From NCBI GenBank assembly GCA_050944415.1, contig JBMNRA010000068.1, positions 1 through 13,815 of the forward strand: a stretch of DNA of 13,815 bases, written 5' to 3'. The stretch is from Ruminococcus_G sp050944415 (lineage in GTDB: Bacteria > Bacillota > Clostridia > Lachnospirales > Lachnospiraceae). The notes beneath the pieces were generated by a model. That model was given only the letters and a program-made list of their open reading frames with translations, had not been told where the DNA came from and made no database searches. The position numbers were made by a program, and so were the translations under genes. This document shows positions 1-7,353 of the stretch, piece after piece (positions within the stretch are counted from its first letter, which is position 1; every line of letters starts with the position of its first letter).

Positions 1-17
1 TGGTATATATAAAACAA

Positions 18-50
18 GGGTGAAAAGCTCTGCATTCAAGCCTTTCACCC
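18..50 (-). terminator. Hairpin terminator of the deacetylase gene
   Basis: GGGTGAAA (18-25) pairs perfectly with TTTCACCC (43-50). After one mismatch, GCT (27-29) pairs with AGC (39-41) across a nine-base loop. Read on the minus strand, the stem is followed by TTGTTTTAT, a T-rich tail. It lies about 65 bases past the stop codon of the minus-strand polysaccharide deacetylase gene, so it most likely ends that transcript. The plus-strand side is weaker (ATTTCTTAT) but the hairpin could work in both directions. Confidence 0.7.
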
Positions 51-114
51 ATTTCTTATCATAGAAGAATCTTATTTACAGACTTTTCTTCACAGTCTCT
101 TTCTTTTCTTTATT

Positions 115-1356
115 CTATTCTTCCGCCTCATCGGCTCCGCCCGCTGTGGCATCTTCACCCGGATAGAAATCGTAATAAGTGACGCCGTTTTCCATGTTGA
201 TTCCTCGGGCGCTGGCGAGTTCACTGACGGTCACCAGCTGATATCCTTCTTCAATCAATGAAGGAATTATGGTCTTGCATGACTCCACAGTCGTCGGCCA
301 TATATCGTGCATCAGTATAATCTCTCCGTCTGACACATTATCCATAACTGCGGAAATATTTGAATCCACATCCTTGGTCTGCCAGTCCAGAGTATCCAGA
401 CTCCAGTAAATGCATGGTTTTGCAATATAGCTGGTAATGGTCTCATCCTGTGCACCATAGGGCGTTCTGGCCACCGAGGCAATCTGTCCGCCAGACAGCT
501 TGGATATCTCCTGATCCGCCCGGTCGAATTGATCTTTGACTCCCGATTCATCCAGCTCTTTCAGATTCGGATGATCGTAGGAATGGTTGCCCAGCTCGCA
601 CCCCAGCTCGATCATTCTCGGAATCACATCGGCTCCCTTCGATGCAACATTTTCTCCCAGCATAAAGAAGGTTGCTTTGGCATCATACTGCTCCAGAATA
701 TCCAACAGTTCCCCTGTATATTCTCCCGGCCCGTCATCGAACGTAAGAGCTACCATCTTGGTGGCTTCTTTATCCGGATCATAAATACCGTCCTCGGAAA
801 AATAGCATCCTTTGCCATCTATCGCGGTCCATCCGGTCTGCATATAACCATCCGAATTAAAATAATATTTCTGTCCGCCAATCTCCTGCCAGCCATTGCT
901 GTAATATGTACCGTCCTCATTGGCATACCACCAGCCGGTGTCATCCACCTGCCAGCCAGGCACCGCATAATTCACTGCTGTGCTCTCTTTAATTGCCACT
1001 TTCTGCGCGGACCCATCAGAACCGGCCTGCTCCTGCACCGTCTGATCTTCCGCCTGATCCGTACTCTCTCCTTCCCCTTCCGAAGGCGTCGGCGCAGCTG
1101 TCGGTTCCGCTTCCTCCGTCTCCCCGGCAGCTTCCACTTCTACCACACTCTGATCTGTCTGATCCGTATTATCCCGGCCTGAGGCGGGCCGGATAACAGC
1201 CCAGACGCCTGAGATGCACAGCAAGACCACTGCCACACAGACTGCAACCAGCAGACACCTTTTCAGAATCATTTTCTGCCTTCGCCGTCTGCGCAGCTGC
1301 CTTTCCTTTTCGCGCTTCATGCGCTCTATTCTAAGTCTTCTTTGTCTTTCATCCAT
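115..1356 (-). CDS. Membrane-anchored polysaccharide deacetylase (NodB domain) with cell-wall-binding repeats
   Basis: This is a 413-residue extracytoplasmic enzyme of carbohydrate esterase family 4. Such enzymes remove N-acetyl groups from peptidoglycan or a related glycan. A very basic cytoplasmic head (residues 1-30) precedes one membrane segment (about 31-54), then an acidic, Thr/Pro-rich linker (60-130). Three aromatic cell-wall-binding repeats follow (134-190, starts GWQVDD, GWQEIGG, GWTAIDG). The NodB domain shows TFDDGP (205-210, metal Asp208), HSYDHP (258-263, metal histidines), RTPYG (297-301, usually RPPYG), DTLDW (321-325) and LMHD (348-351), so it looks catalytically intact. The ATG has AGAGGAAG about ten bases upstream. 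The gene follows the pseudokinase gene on the same strand but has its own candidate promoter in the 115-base gap. The choice of glycan substrate cannot be read from sequence. Confidence 0.93.
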   Translation of the reverse strand: MDERQRRLRIERMKREKERQLRRRRRQKMILKRCLLVAVCVAVVLLCISGVWAVIRPASGRDNTDQTDQSVVEVEAAGETEEAEPTAAPTPSEGEGESTDQAEDQTVQEQAGSDGSAQKVAIKESTAVNYAVPGWQVDDTGWWYANEDGTYYSNGWQEIGGQKYYFNSDGYMQTGWTAIDGKGCYFSEDGIYDPDKEATKMVALTFDDGPGEYTGELLDILEQYDAKATFFMLGENVASKGADVIPRMIELGCELGNHSYDHPNLKELDESGVKDQFDRADQEISKLSGGQIASVARTPYGAQDETITSYIAKPCIYWSLDTLDWQTKDVDSNISAVMDNVSDGEIILMHDIWPTTVESCKTIIPSLIEEGYQLVTVSELASARGINMENGVTYYDFYPGEDATAGGADEAEE

Positions 1357-1421
1357 TGTAAACCATTCTTCCTCTGATAACCCTGTATTTAACCTATACT
1401 TTTTCAGACCCCCGCCTTATT

Positions 1422-1450
1422 AGCATAACGCACAAATTTGAAAGATACAA
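1422..1450 (-). promoter_or_regulatory. Putative sigma-A-type promoter of the deacetylase gene
   Basis: On the minus strand TTGTAT (1450-1445) is followed after 17 bases by TATGCT (1427-1422). Both boxes are reasonable matches to -35 and -10 consensus at ideal spacing. It lies about 65 bases upstream of the deacetylase ATG and just past the stop of the pseudokinase gene, where I see no terminator. Read-through from the kinase operon is therefore also possible. Confidence 0.45.
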
Positions 1451-1471
1451 TTACAATTCTATTAAATTTCC

Positions 1472-2824
1472 TTAATTCGACAGCGGACTTTTCTTATACC
1501 GTCCCCTTCCCAGCAAAAGCCAGGCAACTGCCGAACAGAGGATCGTTAGGATCAGCAAAACTCTTTCCGCACCTCCCGTACTCAGACCAAAAGCTTCTAT
1601 CTGTTCCCGGAAACCATTCATCGCCATTACTGCCATGGACAGGCAGATAACCAGAAAACAGAGAAGTTTAACACCGGAACCGGACCATTCATTTTCCATT
1701 GCCAGTATTCCCAGCAGCAGAATCACAATTCCTCCCCAGTACGGATATAATCCCAGGGAGAAGAAGCTGATATTTATACCGGATACATTCAACAGAAGCA
1801 TAAAAATTCCAACAGCAGTCATTACAGCGGTACACATCCTGGCCTGTCCGTAACCGAATCCTCCCTGCAGCAGACTGCCCGCGAAATAGAGAATTCCGGC
1901 TGCCAGGGGAAGGATTACCGCTATATATCCGGGATGATAAAATCCCGGAATCGGAATCCCGTATCGGTTCATCAGCCCTTCCAGAATAATATCATACAGC
2001 GCAACGAAAAAAAGATCCAGAAAAGAAATCCCCCACAGCAGTTTCAGAAACATACCGCCTGCTCCCATGGAAATCAGAAGAAGTATTCCCTGTACCAGAC
2101 AGTAACCATAAAGTCTCAAGCCAGACGCTCCGGATATGGTCACCTGATGTTCCATCACTATCCATGCAACAGCAGCAATTATGGACAAAAATACGAAGAT
2201 CCCACGGCGTCCGATCTGCGCCAGAGAAAAAGACGGTGCAGACGGTACGGAAATACCTGATTTTTTCTTTTTTTTCGCTTTATCTTTTCTTTTTTTTCCA
2301 GAGATTTCCTCATCCTCTTCTTCCAGCTCCCGGTTTTGGGCTGCAGGTTTCATCATCAATACAGTATGCAAGGCCGTTTCCAGCTCTCTTGCTGTCTGAT
2401 ACCGCATCTGACGGTCTGCATTACAGGCTTTCCGCAGCACTTCCCCTATCCGCTGACCGCCGTCCGCCGGATCCGGCAGAGGCTCTCCCGAAAGGCATCT
2501 CTGGATGGCATGTTCCTTTTCTTCCTGTGTCACCTGCTTCGGATAAGCAGGCATAAAAGGCAGCCTTCCTTTATTTAAAAGCCTGTACATCAGCATCCCC
2601 AACCCATAAACATCTGCCGCCGGATCCGGTTCCATGTACAGATTCTCTTCCTTCAGTATAAATTTTCCGTCCGCTGTCACCAGTACGCTGGATGCCTTGA
2701 TTTCTCCATGGGGTGTTCCCCGTTTCAGATACTGGCAGATATCCAGTCCCATCTGCAGCACTGTCTCCTGATCCATTTTATGAGTTTTCTGATATTGATT
2801 CAAAGTCTGTATATTGCCCTTCAT
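1472..2824 (-). CDS. Degenerate protein-kinase C-lobe fused to a multi-pass membrane domain (pseudokinase)
   Basis: A 450-residue protein. Residues about 20-155 resemble the C-lobe of a Ser/Thr kinase: HGEIKASSV (39-47) sits where HRDxKxxN belongs, with the catalytic Asp changed to Glu41 and the metal-binding Asn to Ser46. DVYGLGMLMY (71-80) matches the helix-F region. The whole N-lobe, with glycine loop and VAIK lysine, is absent, and no DFG is seen, so phosphotransfer is unlikely. A lysine-rich juxtamembrane stretch (177-188) leads into about seven hydrophobic segments from residue 207 to the end. The frame extends to a TTG six codons upstream, but the ATG used here has GAGGAG ten bases before it. 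It lies 61 bases downstream of the PP2C phosphatase gene, on the same strand. I infer a membrane-bound signalling scaffold or sensor; its ligand is unknown. Confidence 0.8.
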   Translation of the reverse strand: MKGNIQTLNQYQKTHKMDQETVLQMGLDICQYLKRGTPHGEIKASSVLVTADGKFILKEENLYMEPDPAADVYGLGMLMYRLLNKGRLPFMPAYPKQVTQEEKEHAIQRCLSGEPLPDPADGGQRIGEVLRKACNADRQMRYQTARELETALHTVLMMKPAAQNRELEEEDEEISGKKRKDKAKKKKKSGISVPSAPSFSLAQIGRRGIFVFLSIIAAVAWIVMEHQVTISGASGLRLYGYCLVQGILLLISMGAGGMFLKLLWGISFLDLFFVALYDIILEGLMNRYGIPIPGFYHPGYIAVILPLAAGILYFAGSLLQGGFGYGQARMCTAVMTAVGIFMLLLNVSGINISFFSLGLYPYWGGIVILLLGILAMENEWSGSGVKLLCFLVICLSMAVMAMNGFREQIEAFGLSTGGAERVLLILTILCSAVAWLLLGRGRYKKSPLSN

Positions 2825-2885
2825 AATAAAATCACTCCTCAATCCGACCTAGATTTCAACGCCAAAAAGTTCCGTCTGAAGGTCT

Positions 2886-3656
2886 TCAAATAACTCTGCA
2901 TAAAATAATCGTAATATTATCCTTCCCCCCTCGTTCCAACGCTTTCTCCTGCAGTGTTTCCACACACTCGCCGGGTGTCAGCGGCTCCTGCAGCGTTTTC
3001 GTAATTTCTTCCCGGGATACCATATCTGTCAGACCGTCACTGCAGATCAGGTACTGATCCCCTTCCTTCAAATCATCCTCGTGTATGTATGGATGAATCT
3101 CCATCTCTTCCGGCGGAATACCAAGGCACTGTGTCAGAGAAGGTCTTTTTCCGGTAATACCCTGCTCTTCCAGAAAATGACGGTTAGTGTGTTCTTCATG
3201 AAGCGGGATCATCTCCCCATCCCTCAGAAGAAACGCTGGACTGTCTCCCAGATTACACACTGTCATTTCCTCTTCCTGAAAACAGAGTATGGTGGCGGTT
3301 GTGCCCATGCCCTGCGCCTCTCTCTGCCTGGCTTCTTCACATACCTGCAGATTAAGATTCTCAAGAATTTCCCCCAGGAAATCTCTGGGATACTTTTTCT
3401 GTTCCTGCAGACTGCTGATTTCCTGCCCGAAATGAGACGCCGCCAGATAAGAAGCCACTTCTCCGTCTTTTTCGCCTCCCATGCCGTCAAAAATTCCAAA
3501 GGTCAGCAAATGCCCCGTATCTCTGTGTATGGTAACCGCTTTCTCCAGACCCCAATGCTTTTCCTCCTGGTATTTACCGTCAAAGTACAGATTATCCTCA
3601 TTAATCTCCCTAACCTTCCCGCGATGACTGATGCAGGACGCAATAATTTTATACAT
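2886..3656 (-). CDS. PP2C-family Ser/Thr protein phosphatase
   Basis: A 256-residue soluble metal-dependent phosphatase that removes phosphate from Ser/Thr residues, counteracting Hanks-type kinases. The family motifs occur in order: NEDN (19-22), FDGMGG (56-61, metal Asp57 and Gly58), GTT (118-120), GDS (137-139), SDGLTD (206-211, metal Asp207) and GGKDN (243-247, metal Asp246). Length is close to the usual 240-260 residues of bacterial stand-alone PP2C enzymes such as PrpC/Stp. The ATG follows an AGGGGAAG ribosome site at short spacing. It sits between the 46-residue membrane protein and the pseudokinase gene on the same strand. The clear functional partner is the TPR kinase encoded upstream. 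Confidence 0.95.
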   Translation of the reverse strand: MYKIIASCISHRGKVREINEDNLYFDGKYQEEKHWGLEKAVTIHRDTGHLLTFGIFDGMGGEKDGEVASYLAASHFGQEISSLQEQKKYPRDFLGEILENLNLQVCEEARQREAQGMGTTATILCFQEEEMTVCNLGDSPAFLLRDGEMIPLHEEHTNRHFLEEQGITGKRPSLTQCLGIPPEEMEIHPYIHEDDLKEGDQYLICSDGLTDMVSREEITKTLQEPLTPGECVETLQEKALERGGKDNITIILCRVI

Positions 3657-3696
3657 AACTTCCCCTTTCTGCCTGTTATATGATATAAGGTCAACG

Positions 3697-3716
3697 ATCT
3701 ATCCCCGCAGATAGAT
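3697..3716 (-). promoter_or_regulatory. Inverted repeat in the leader of the phosphatase gene
   Basis: ATCTATC (3697-3703) and GATAGAT (3710-3716) form a perfect 7-base inverted repeat around six bases. A second small palindrome, TTATAT-G-ATATAA, lies at 3676-3688. Both fall in the 180-base gap between the small membrane protein gene and the PP2C start. No T-run follows, so this is a leader hairpin or operator rather than an obvious terminator. No convincing promoter was found in the gap. Confidence 0.3.
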
Positions 3717-3836
3717 TCCGACTTTCTGATCATAGTATCACGAAATTACATCTGATGCCAGTCCTGCGGCATATCTTTTCCTGAATCATCCTGCAATATT
3801 CAGCATTGACAGCTTCCGCCCGCACATATTTCAAGT

Positions 3837-3977
3837 CTACAGACCATACCTGTCATACAGTTTCTGCTTCAGCCGCTTTTTTCTTCCATTCATTACTATC
3901 GCACCTGTAATCAGAACCAATACGCCCAGGGCCGCAAGCCCTGCACCGCACACCATAAGAATTTCACCGTAAGTCAT
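3837..3977 (-). CDS. 46-residue single-pass membrane protein in the kinase-phosphatase operon
   Basis: This short gene encodes 46 residues beginning MTYGEILMVCGAGLAALGVL. Residues 6-29 form one hydrophobic, glycine- and alanine-rich segment. They are followed by a basic tail (NGRKKRLKQKLYDRYGL), which predicts a short outside N-terminus and a cytoplasmic C-terminus by the positive-inside rule. The ATG is preceded by GGGAGGAGG at good spacing. The start lies only 22 bases past the kinase stop codon, so the two are almost certainly co-transcribed. I do not recognise a named family. Given its place between kinase and phosphatase, a membrane adaptor or regulator of the kinase is a reasonable inference; a substrate role is also possible. 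Confidence 0.7.
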   Translation of the reverse strand: MTYGEILMVCGAGLAALGVLVLITGAIVMNGRKKRLKQKLYDRYGL

Positions 3978-3999
3978 TATCCCGCCTCCTCCCGTTCTT

Positions 4000-5925
4000 T
4001 TACAGCCATCCTTTGTTTCTCAGTTCCTGAATTGTATTTTCCAGATCCTGCATTTCAGCATCGCTCTGTCCGCTGTTTCTTACACTTTCATAGTACTGTT
4101 CCGCCCTCTGATAGTAAGTGTCCGCCTGACTGTAATTTCTGGAACTTTCATCCAAAGTTCCCTGAATGACACATTCCAGCAGAGCCAGCTTCATATAAAC
4201 CCGGTAATCGTCCGGATAAAGCTCTGCCATAGCCAGAAGCTGATCTTTTGCTCCGCCATAATCCCCCAGAATCTGACGAACCACCGCCAGATTCATCTCA
4301 TCATTAAAGCTGGGAGACGGCAGCGCAACCAGTGTTTCATAGCATCTGAGAGCCTCCTGATAGCTGGCCCGGCTTTCATTTTCTGCAGCCTGTGCGCCAT
4401 ACCTGGTACTGGCCGCCCCCAGCGCCCGCAGAATGGAAGGAAGATACCGGCTGTCCGCCTGCTGCTCTGCCTCCTGTAAAATTGCTATCTCTCCGGCATA
4501 ATCTCCCATGGCGCGGTAAGCCCGTGCACAGAGCAGATAGGCCCTGGACTTGTCATACTGGTTTTCCGTGCCCTCAATGGCCTGCCGGAAATCATCCACC
4601 GCAGCGCTGTAATCTTTCTCAGCCAGCGCTATCTCCGCCTGGACAAGATAAATCTGGCTCTGTCCCAGGCCCTGCTCTATGGCCGATTCCAAAGCTGCGC
4701 TGGCCTCATCCACATCGCCGTGCCTCGCCAGCGCAATGCCGTAATCCCGATAGTATTCCGGATTATCTCCATTGCAGGAAAGGGCTTCCCTGTAAAAGCG
4801 GATTGCCTGACGGTAATCTTCCTGCTCAAAATAACAGTTGGCAATGATATACAGAATGTTGCCCTTTTCCTCCTGTTCATCCGCCAGCACCTCTGCGTAT
4901 TTTTTGTTATTCAGAAGCTCCACACCCGTGGAAACCACCACATCATAATCGTCGCTCTGAGCCATTTTCTCCAGAGCCTGATACTCTTCCTGGAAATTCT
5001 CCCGGGTTATCTGTCTGCTTCCCATGAAGAGGCAGATAACCCCTGCCAGAATCAGCAGAAATCCAAAAACATATATGATTTTTTCCTGAGTCTTTACCTT
5101 TTTGTAATCAGAATCCCGTTCCCGGATATTCAGAAGATCTCCCAGAAGTTCCGCTGCGCTCTGATACCGCCGGGCCGGATCCGTCTGCATGGCTTTATCT
5201 ATGATTCCCAAAAACCAGCGGCTGTAGGGAAGACTGCTCCAGGAAAGCAGAGGCTTTCCCACCATCCCGTCCATCACCGGCGGATATCCGGTAATTACAT
5301 GGTAAAAGCTGGCTCCCAGGCTGTAAATATCTGTACGGTAATCCACAATTACCATACGGGGATCACCGCCGTTTTTTATCAGCTGGCTTTTATAAATCTG
5401 TTCCGGAGACGCATACCTTTGGCTGTATCCGGAAATTCCCTTCATTCCGCTGTCGCCAAATGAGATGTTAAAATCAATCAGACATACATCCCCCTCCAGT
5501 GTAATCATGATATTGGAGGGCTTGATATCGCTGTGTACAATAGGCGGATTCTGTCCGTGAAGATACTCCAGCACTTCCGCCAGCTGTCTCATCCAGATCA
5601 GCAGCTGCCTTTCATTGAAATGCTGACCCTGCTGAATATATTTCAGAAGATCCCACCCCTCAATATAATCCATAACCGTATATACGGAATCACCCGTCTG
5701 TACAAAATCGTACACCTGAGGAAGATATTTGTGATGCAGACTTTTTAAAATATCCGCCTCCCTGCGCTCACTGATTCTTGTGCCGGAATGATCTTTCATT
5801 TTCTTTATAACCACCTTTTTCTGCAGGCGGAGATGATAGGCCAGGTACACGATTCCGGCGCCTCCCTGACCAATTTCTTCCACTACCTCGTATGTATTGT
5901 TGAGGACTTCGCCACGATGCAGCAT
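4000..5925 (-). CDS. Transmembrane Ser/Thr protein kinase with C-terminal TPR-like repeats
   Basis: A 641-residue Hanks-type kinase. The N-terminal kinase domain (about 9-270) shows the glycine loop GQGGAG (19-24), the VAIK-type Lys41, helix-C Glu56, HSDIKPSN (131-138, catalytic Asp133), DFN (151-153) in place of DFG, SPE (173-175) and helix-F Asp199. One membrane segment spans about 283-301. The C-terminal half (about 340-630) consists of alanine- and tyrosine-rich helical repeats of TPR type, placed outside the membrane by this topology. The frame extends six codons upstream to a GTG, but that start lacks a ribosome site, whereas the ATG chosen here has GGAG seven bases upstream. It is the first gene of the operon. 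The DFN variant keeps the metal-binding Asp, so activity is expected. Confidence 0.93.
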   Translation of the reverse strand: MLHRGEVLNNTYEVVEEIGQGGAGIVYLAYHLRLQKKVVIKKMKDHSGTRISERREADILKSLHHKYLPQVYDFVQTGDSVYTVMDYIEGWDLLKYIQQGQHFNERQLLIWMRQLAEVLEYLHGQNPPIVHSDIKPSNIMITLEGDVCLIDFNISFGDSGMKGISGYSQRYASPEQIYKSQLIKNGGDPRMVIVDYRTDIYSLGASFYHVITGYPPVMDGMVGKPLLSWSSLPYSRWFLGIIDKAMQTDPARRYQSAAELLGDLLNIRERDSDYKKVKTQEKIIYVFGFLLILAGVICLFMGSRQITRENFQEEYQALEKMAQSDDYDVVVSTGVELLNNKKYAEVLADEQEEKGNILYIIANCYFEQEDYRQAIRFYREALSCNGDNPEYYRDYGIALARHGDVDEASAALESAIEQGLGQSQIYLVQAEIALAEKDYSAAVDDFRQAIEGTENQYDKSRAYLLCARAYRAMGDYAGEIAILQEAEQQADSRYLPSILRALGAASTRYGAQAAENESRASYQEALRCYETLVALPSPSFNDEMNLAVVRQILGDYGGAKDQLLAMAELYPDDYRVYMKLALLECVIQGTLDESSRNYSQADTYYQRAEQYYESVRNSGQSDAEMQDLENTIQELRNKGWL

Positions 5926-5962
5926 TTTCCCACTCCATTTCACTCGCTGAATGATTGCCAGG

Positions 5963-6010
5963 TTTAGTAACTGTCCAGTCCTATGGCTGAACTGTTACTA
6001 AATTTTATCA
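5963..6010 (-). promoter_or_regulatory. Putative extended -10 promoter with adjacent inverted repeat, upstream of the kinase operon
   Basis: TTTAGTAAC (5963-5971) and GTTACTAAA (5994-6002) form a perfect 9-base inverted repeat. An inner pair, CAGTC/GGCTG (one G-T pair), could extend it into a two-part hairpin. On the minus strand an extended -10 (TG-A-TAAAAT, 6010-6002) abuts the repeat, which would put the repeat in the first transcribed bases of the kinase operon. No good -35 is visible. The repeat also lies between this operon and the divergent tenA gene, for which I found no clear promoter. It looks like an operator or a leader hairpin. Confidence 0.4.
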
Positions 6011-6090
6011 CATGACAGATAAATTTCCTAGTAGTCCCTCCTAAAATGTGATATCATAACAACAGACTTAAAGAAAAGAGGGATTAACCA

Positions 6091-6762
6091 ATGAAAACAT
6101 CGCAGCGACTGTTAAAAGCAGCTCTGCCAATCTGGGAGAGCTATTACAGCCATCCCTTTGTCAGCGGCATCGGTGACGGCACCCTGCCTGTAGAAAAATT
6201 TCAGTTTTACATGATTCAGGATCATAAATATCTGATGCAGTACGCAAAAGTTTTTGCCATGGGAGTAGTAAAGTCCTCTTCTGAATCAGATATGCGTCTG
6301 TTTTCCGGTCTTATTACAGCCACTCTGGATACAGAGAATGCCGTGCATCAGAATTATCTGAAACAGCTGGGAATTACAAAGGATATGATTGAGAAGACAC
6401 CTATGTGTCTGAATAATGAATCCTATACCAACTATATGATTTCCATTGCTCAAAAAGAGGGGATGGCAGAACTGGCCACTGCTGTTCTGGCCTGCTCCTG
6501 GAGCTATAAACTGATCGGCGATCACATGGAAACCATTCCCGGCAGCAAAAACCATCCCTTCTACGGCAGCTGGATCAATACTTATACCAGCCAGGGATTC
6601 CGGGAATGCAATGATGTTATGATTGACCTGGTAGACCGCTTCTCCGAGGGATACTCCGAAGAACAGCTGCAGAATCTGGAACATATTATCATCAACTGCA
6701 GCAAATACGAATACCAGTTCTGGGAAATGGCCTGGAGACAGGAGGAACTTTATCTTTCCTGA
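6091..6762 (+). CDS. tenA: TenA-family thiaminase II / aminopyrimidine aminohydrolase
   Basis: A 223-residue cytoplasmic protein of the all-helical TenA family. These enzymes hydrolyse thiamine or, more physiologically, the amino-pyrimidine breakdown product of thiamine, so that the pyrimidine moiety can be salvaged. Length matches the family. The family's active-site positions are present: Asp44 and Tyr47 in QDHKYL, Tyr112, the nucleophile Cys135 and Tyr139 in ACSWSY, and a C-terminal Glu207 in YEYQFWEMAW. The ATG has GAGGG nine bases upstream. The next gene, a DUF2284 protein, starts 36 bases downstream, and the pair probably form an operon. No thiamine-pyrophosphate riboswitch is recognisable in the 150-base leader, and no other thiamine gene is nearby, so its control is unclear. 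Some family members act in other pathways, so substrate is inferred. Confidence 0.92.
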   Translation: MKTSQRLLKAALPIWESYYSHPFVSGIGDGTLPVEKFQFYMIQDHKYLMQYAKVFAMGVVKSSSESDMRLFSGLITATLDTENAVHQNYLKQLGITKDMIEKTPMCLNNESYTNYMISIAQKEGMAELATAVLACSWSYKLIGDHMETIPGSKNHPFYGSWINTYTSQGFRECNDVMIDLVDRFSEGYSEEQLQNLEHIIINCSKYEYQFWEMAWRQEELYLS

Positions 6763-6798
6763 TACCAAAATCACTTATCATCTGGAGGTGTTACTAAT

Positions 6799-7353
6799 AT
6801 GTATACGACAACACGTCACGAAGCAACTATATCCGTTCCGGAATATGTGGAAAACTTTGTAGATGTTCCTACATTTCTGGAAGCATGCAAGGTCTGTCCC
6901 AATTATGACAGAGTCTGGTCCTGTCCATCCTACGACTTTGATGTCATCAAATACTGGAACCGCTATCAGACTCTGCAGCTTCTTGCCACAAAAATTACCT
7001 TTGATGAAGAACTGCTTTCCAGGGAATATACTCAGCAGGAAATTCAGGATATTCTGAATCAGGTACTTCCGCCGGAAAAGAAAAAACTCAGCGACGAACT
7101 GTTCCGCGCTGAGAAGCTGAACCCCGGCAGTATCAGCCTTTCCGCCGGAAGCTGCCATCTGTGCAAGGACGGCTGCACCAAACCCACCGGCGGTTCCTGC
7201 CGCAACCCGGATCTGATGCGTTACTCCATCGAATCTCTTGGCGGCAACGTGGGCCTTACCATTGAAAAACTTCTGGATTTCAATCTGGAATGGGCAGAGG
7301 AAGGCCGCCTTCCCCACCACTTCGTGCTGGTAAGCGGCCTTCTGCTTCCTTAA
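6799..7353 (+). CDS. DUF2284 Cys-rich putative metal-binding protein
   Basis: A 184-residue protein that I assign to the DUF2284 family of predicted metal-binding proteins, whose function is not established. Two cysteine clusters are visible: Cys30, Cys33 and Cys42 in a CxxC...WSCPSY setting, and Cys119, Cys122, Cys126 and Cys134 (CHLCKDGCTKPTGGSC). Seven cysteines arranged this way suggest an iron-sulfur cluster or zinc site. No membrane segment or signal peptide is seen. The ATG follows GGAGG at good spacing. It lies 36 bases after tenA, suggesting co-expression, but a shared pathway is not proven. Its stop codon overlaps the stop of the convergent minus-strand gene within the four bases TTAA (7350-7353). 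Confidence 0.85.
   Translation: MYTTTRHEATISVPEYVENFVDVPTFLEACKVCPNYDRVWSCPSYDFDVIKYWNRYQTLQLLATKITFDEELLSREYTQQEIQDILNQVLPPEKKKLSDELFRAEKLNPGSISLSAGSCHLCKDGCTKPTGGSCRNPDLMRYSIESLGGNVGLTIEKLLDFNLEWAEEGRLPHHFVLVSGLLLP

Noticed and set aside
529..1182. A 217-codon plus-strand open frame
   Set aside because: It is antisense to the polysaccharide deacetylase, has no ribosome site and no recognisable domain, and the opposite strand carries all NodB motifs.
4720..5463. A 247-codon plus-strand open frame
   Set aside because: It lies wholly antisense to the kinase gene, and its sequence is low in recognisable motifs. The opposite strand encodes the kinase active-site region.
6286..7320. Two minus-strand open frames of 162 and 180 codons
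   Set aside because: They mirror tenA and DUF2284 on the opposite strand, and neither shows family motifs or a convincing ribosome site.
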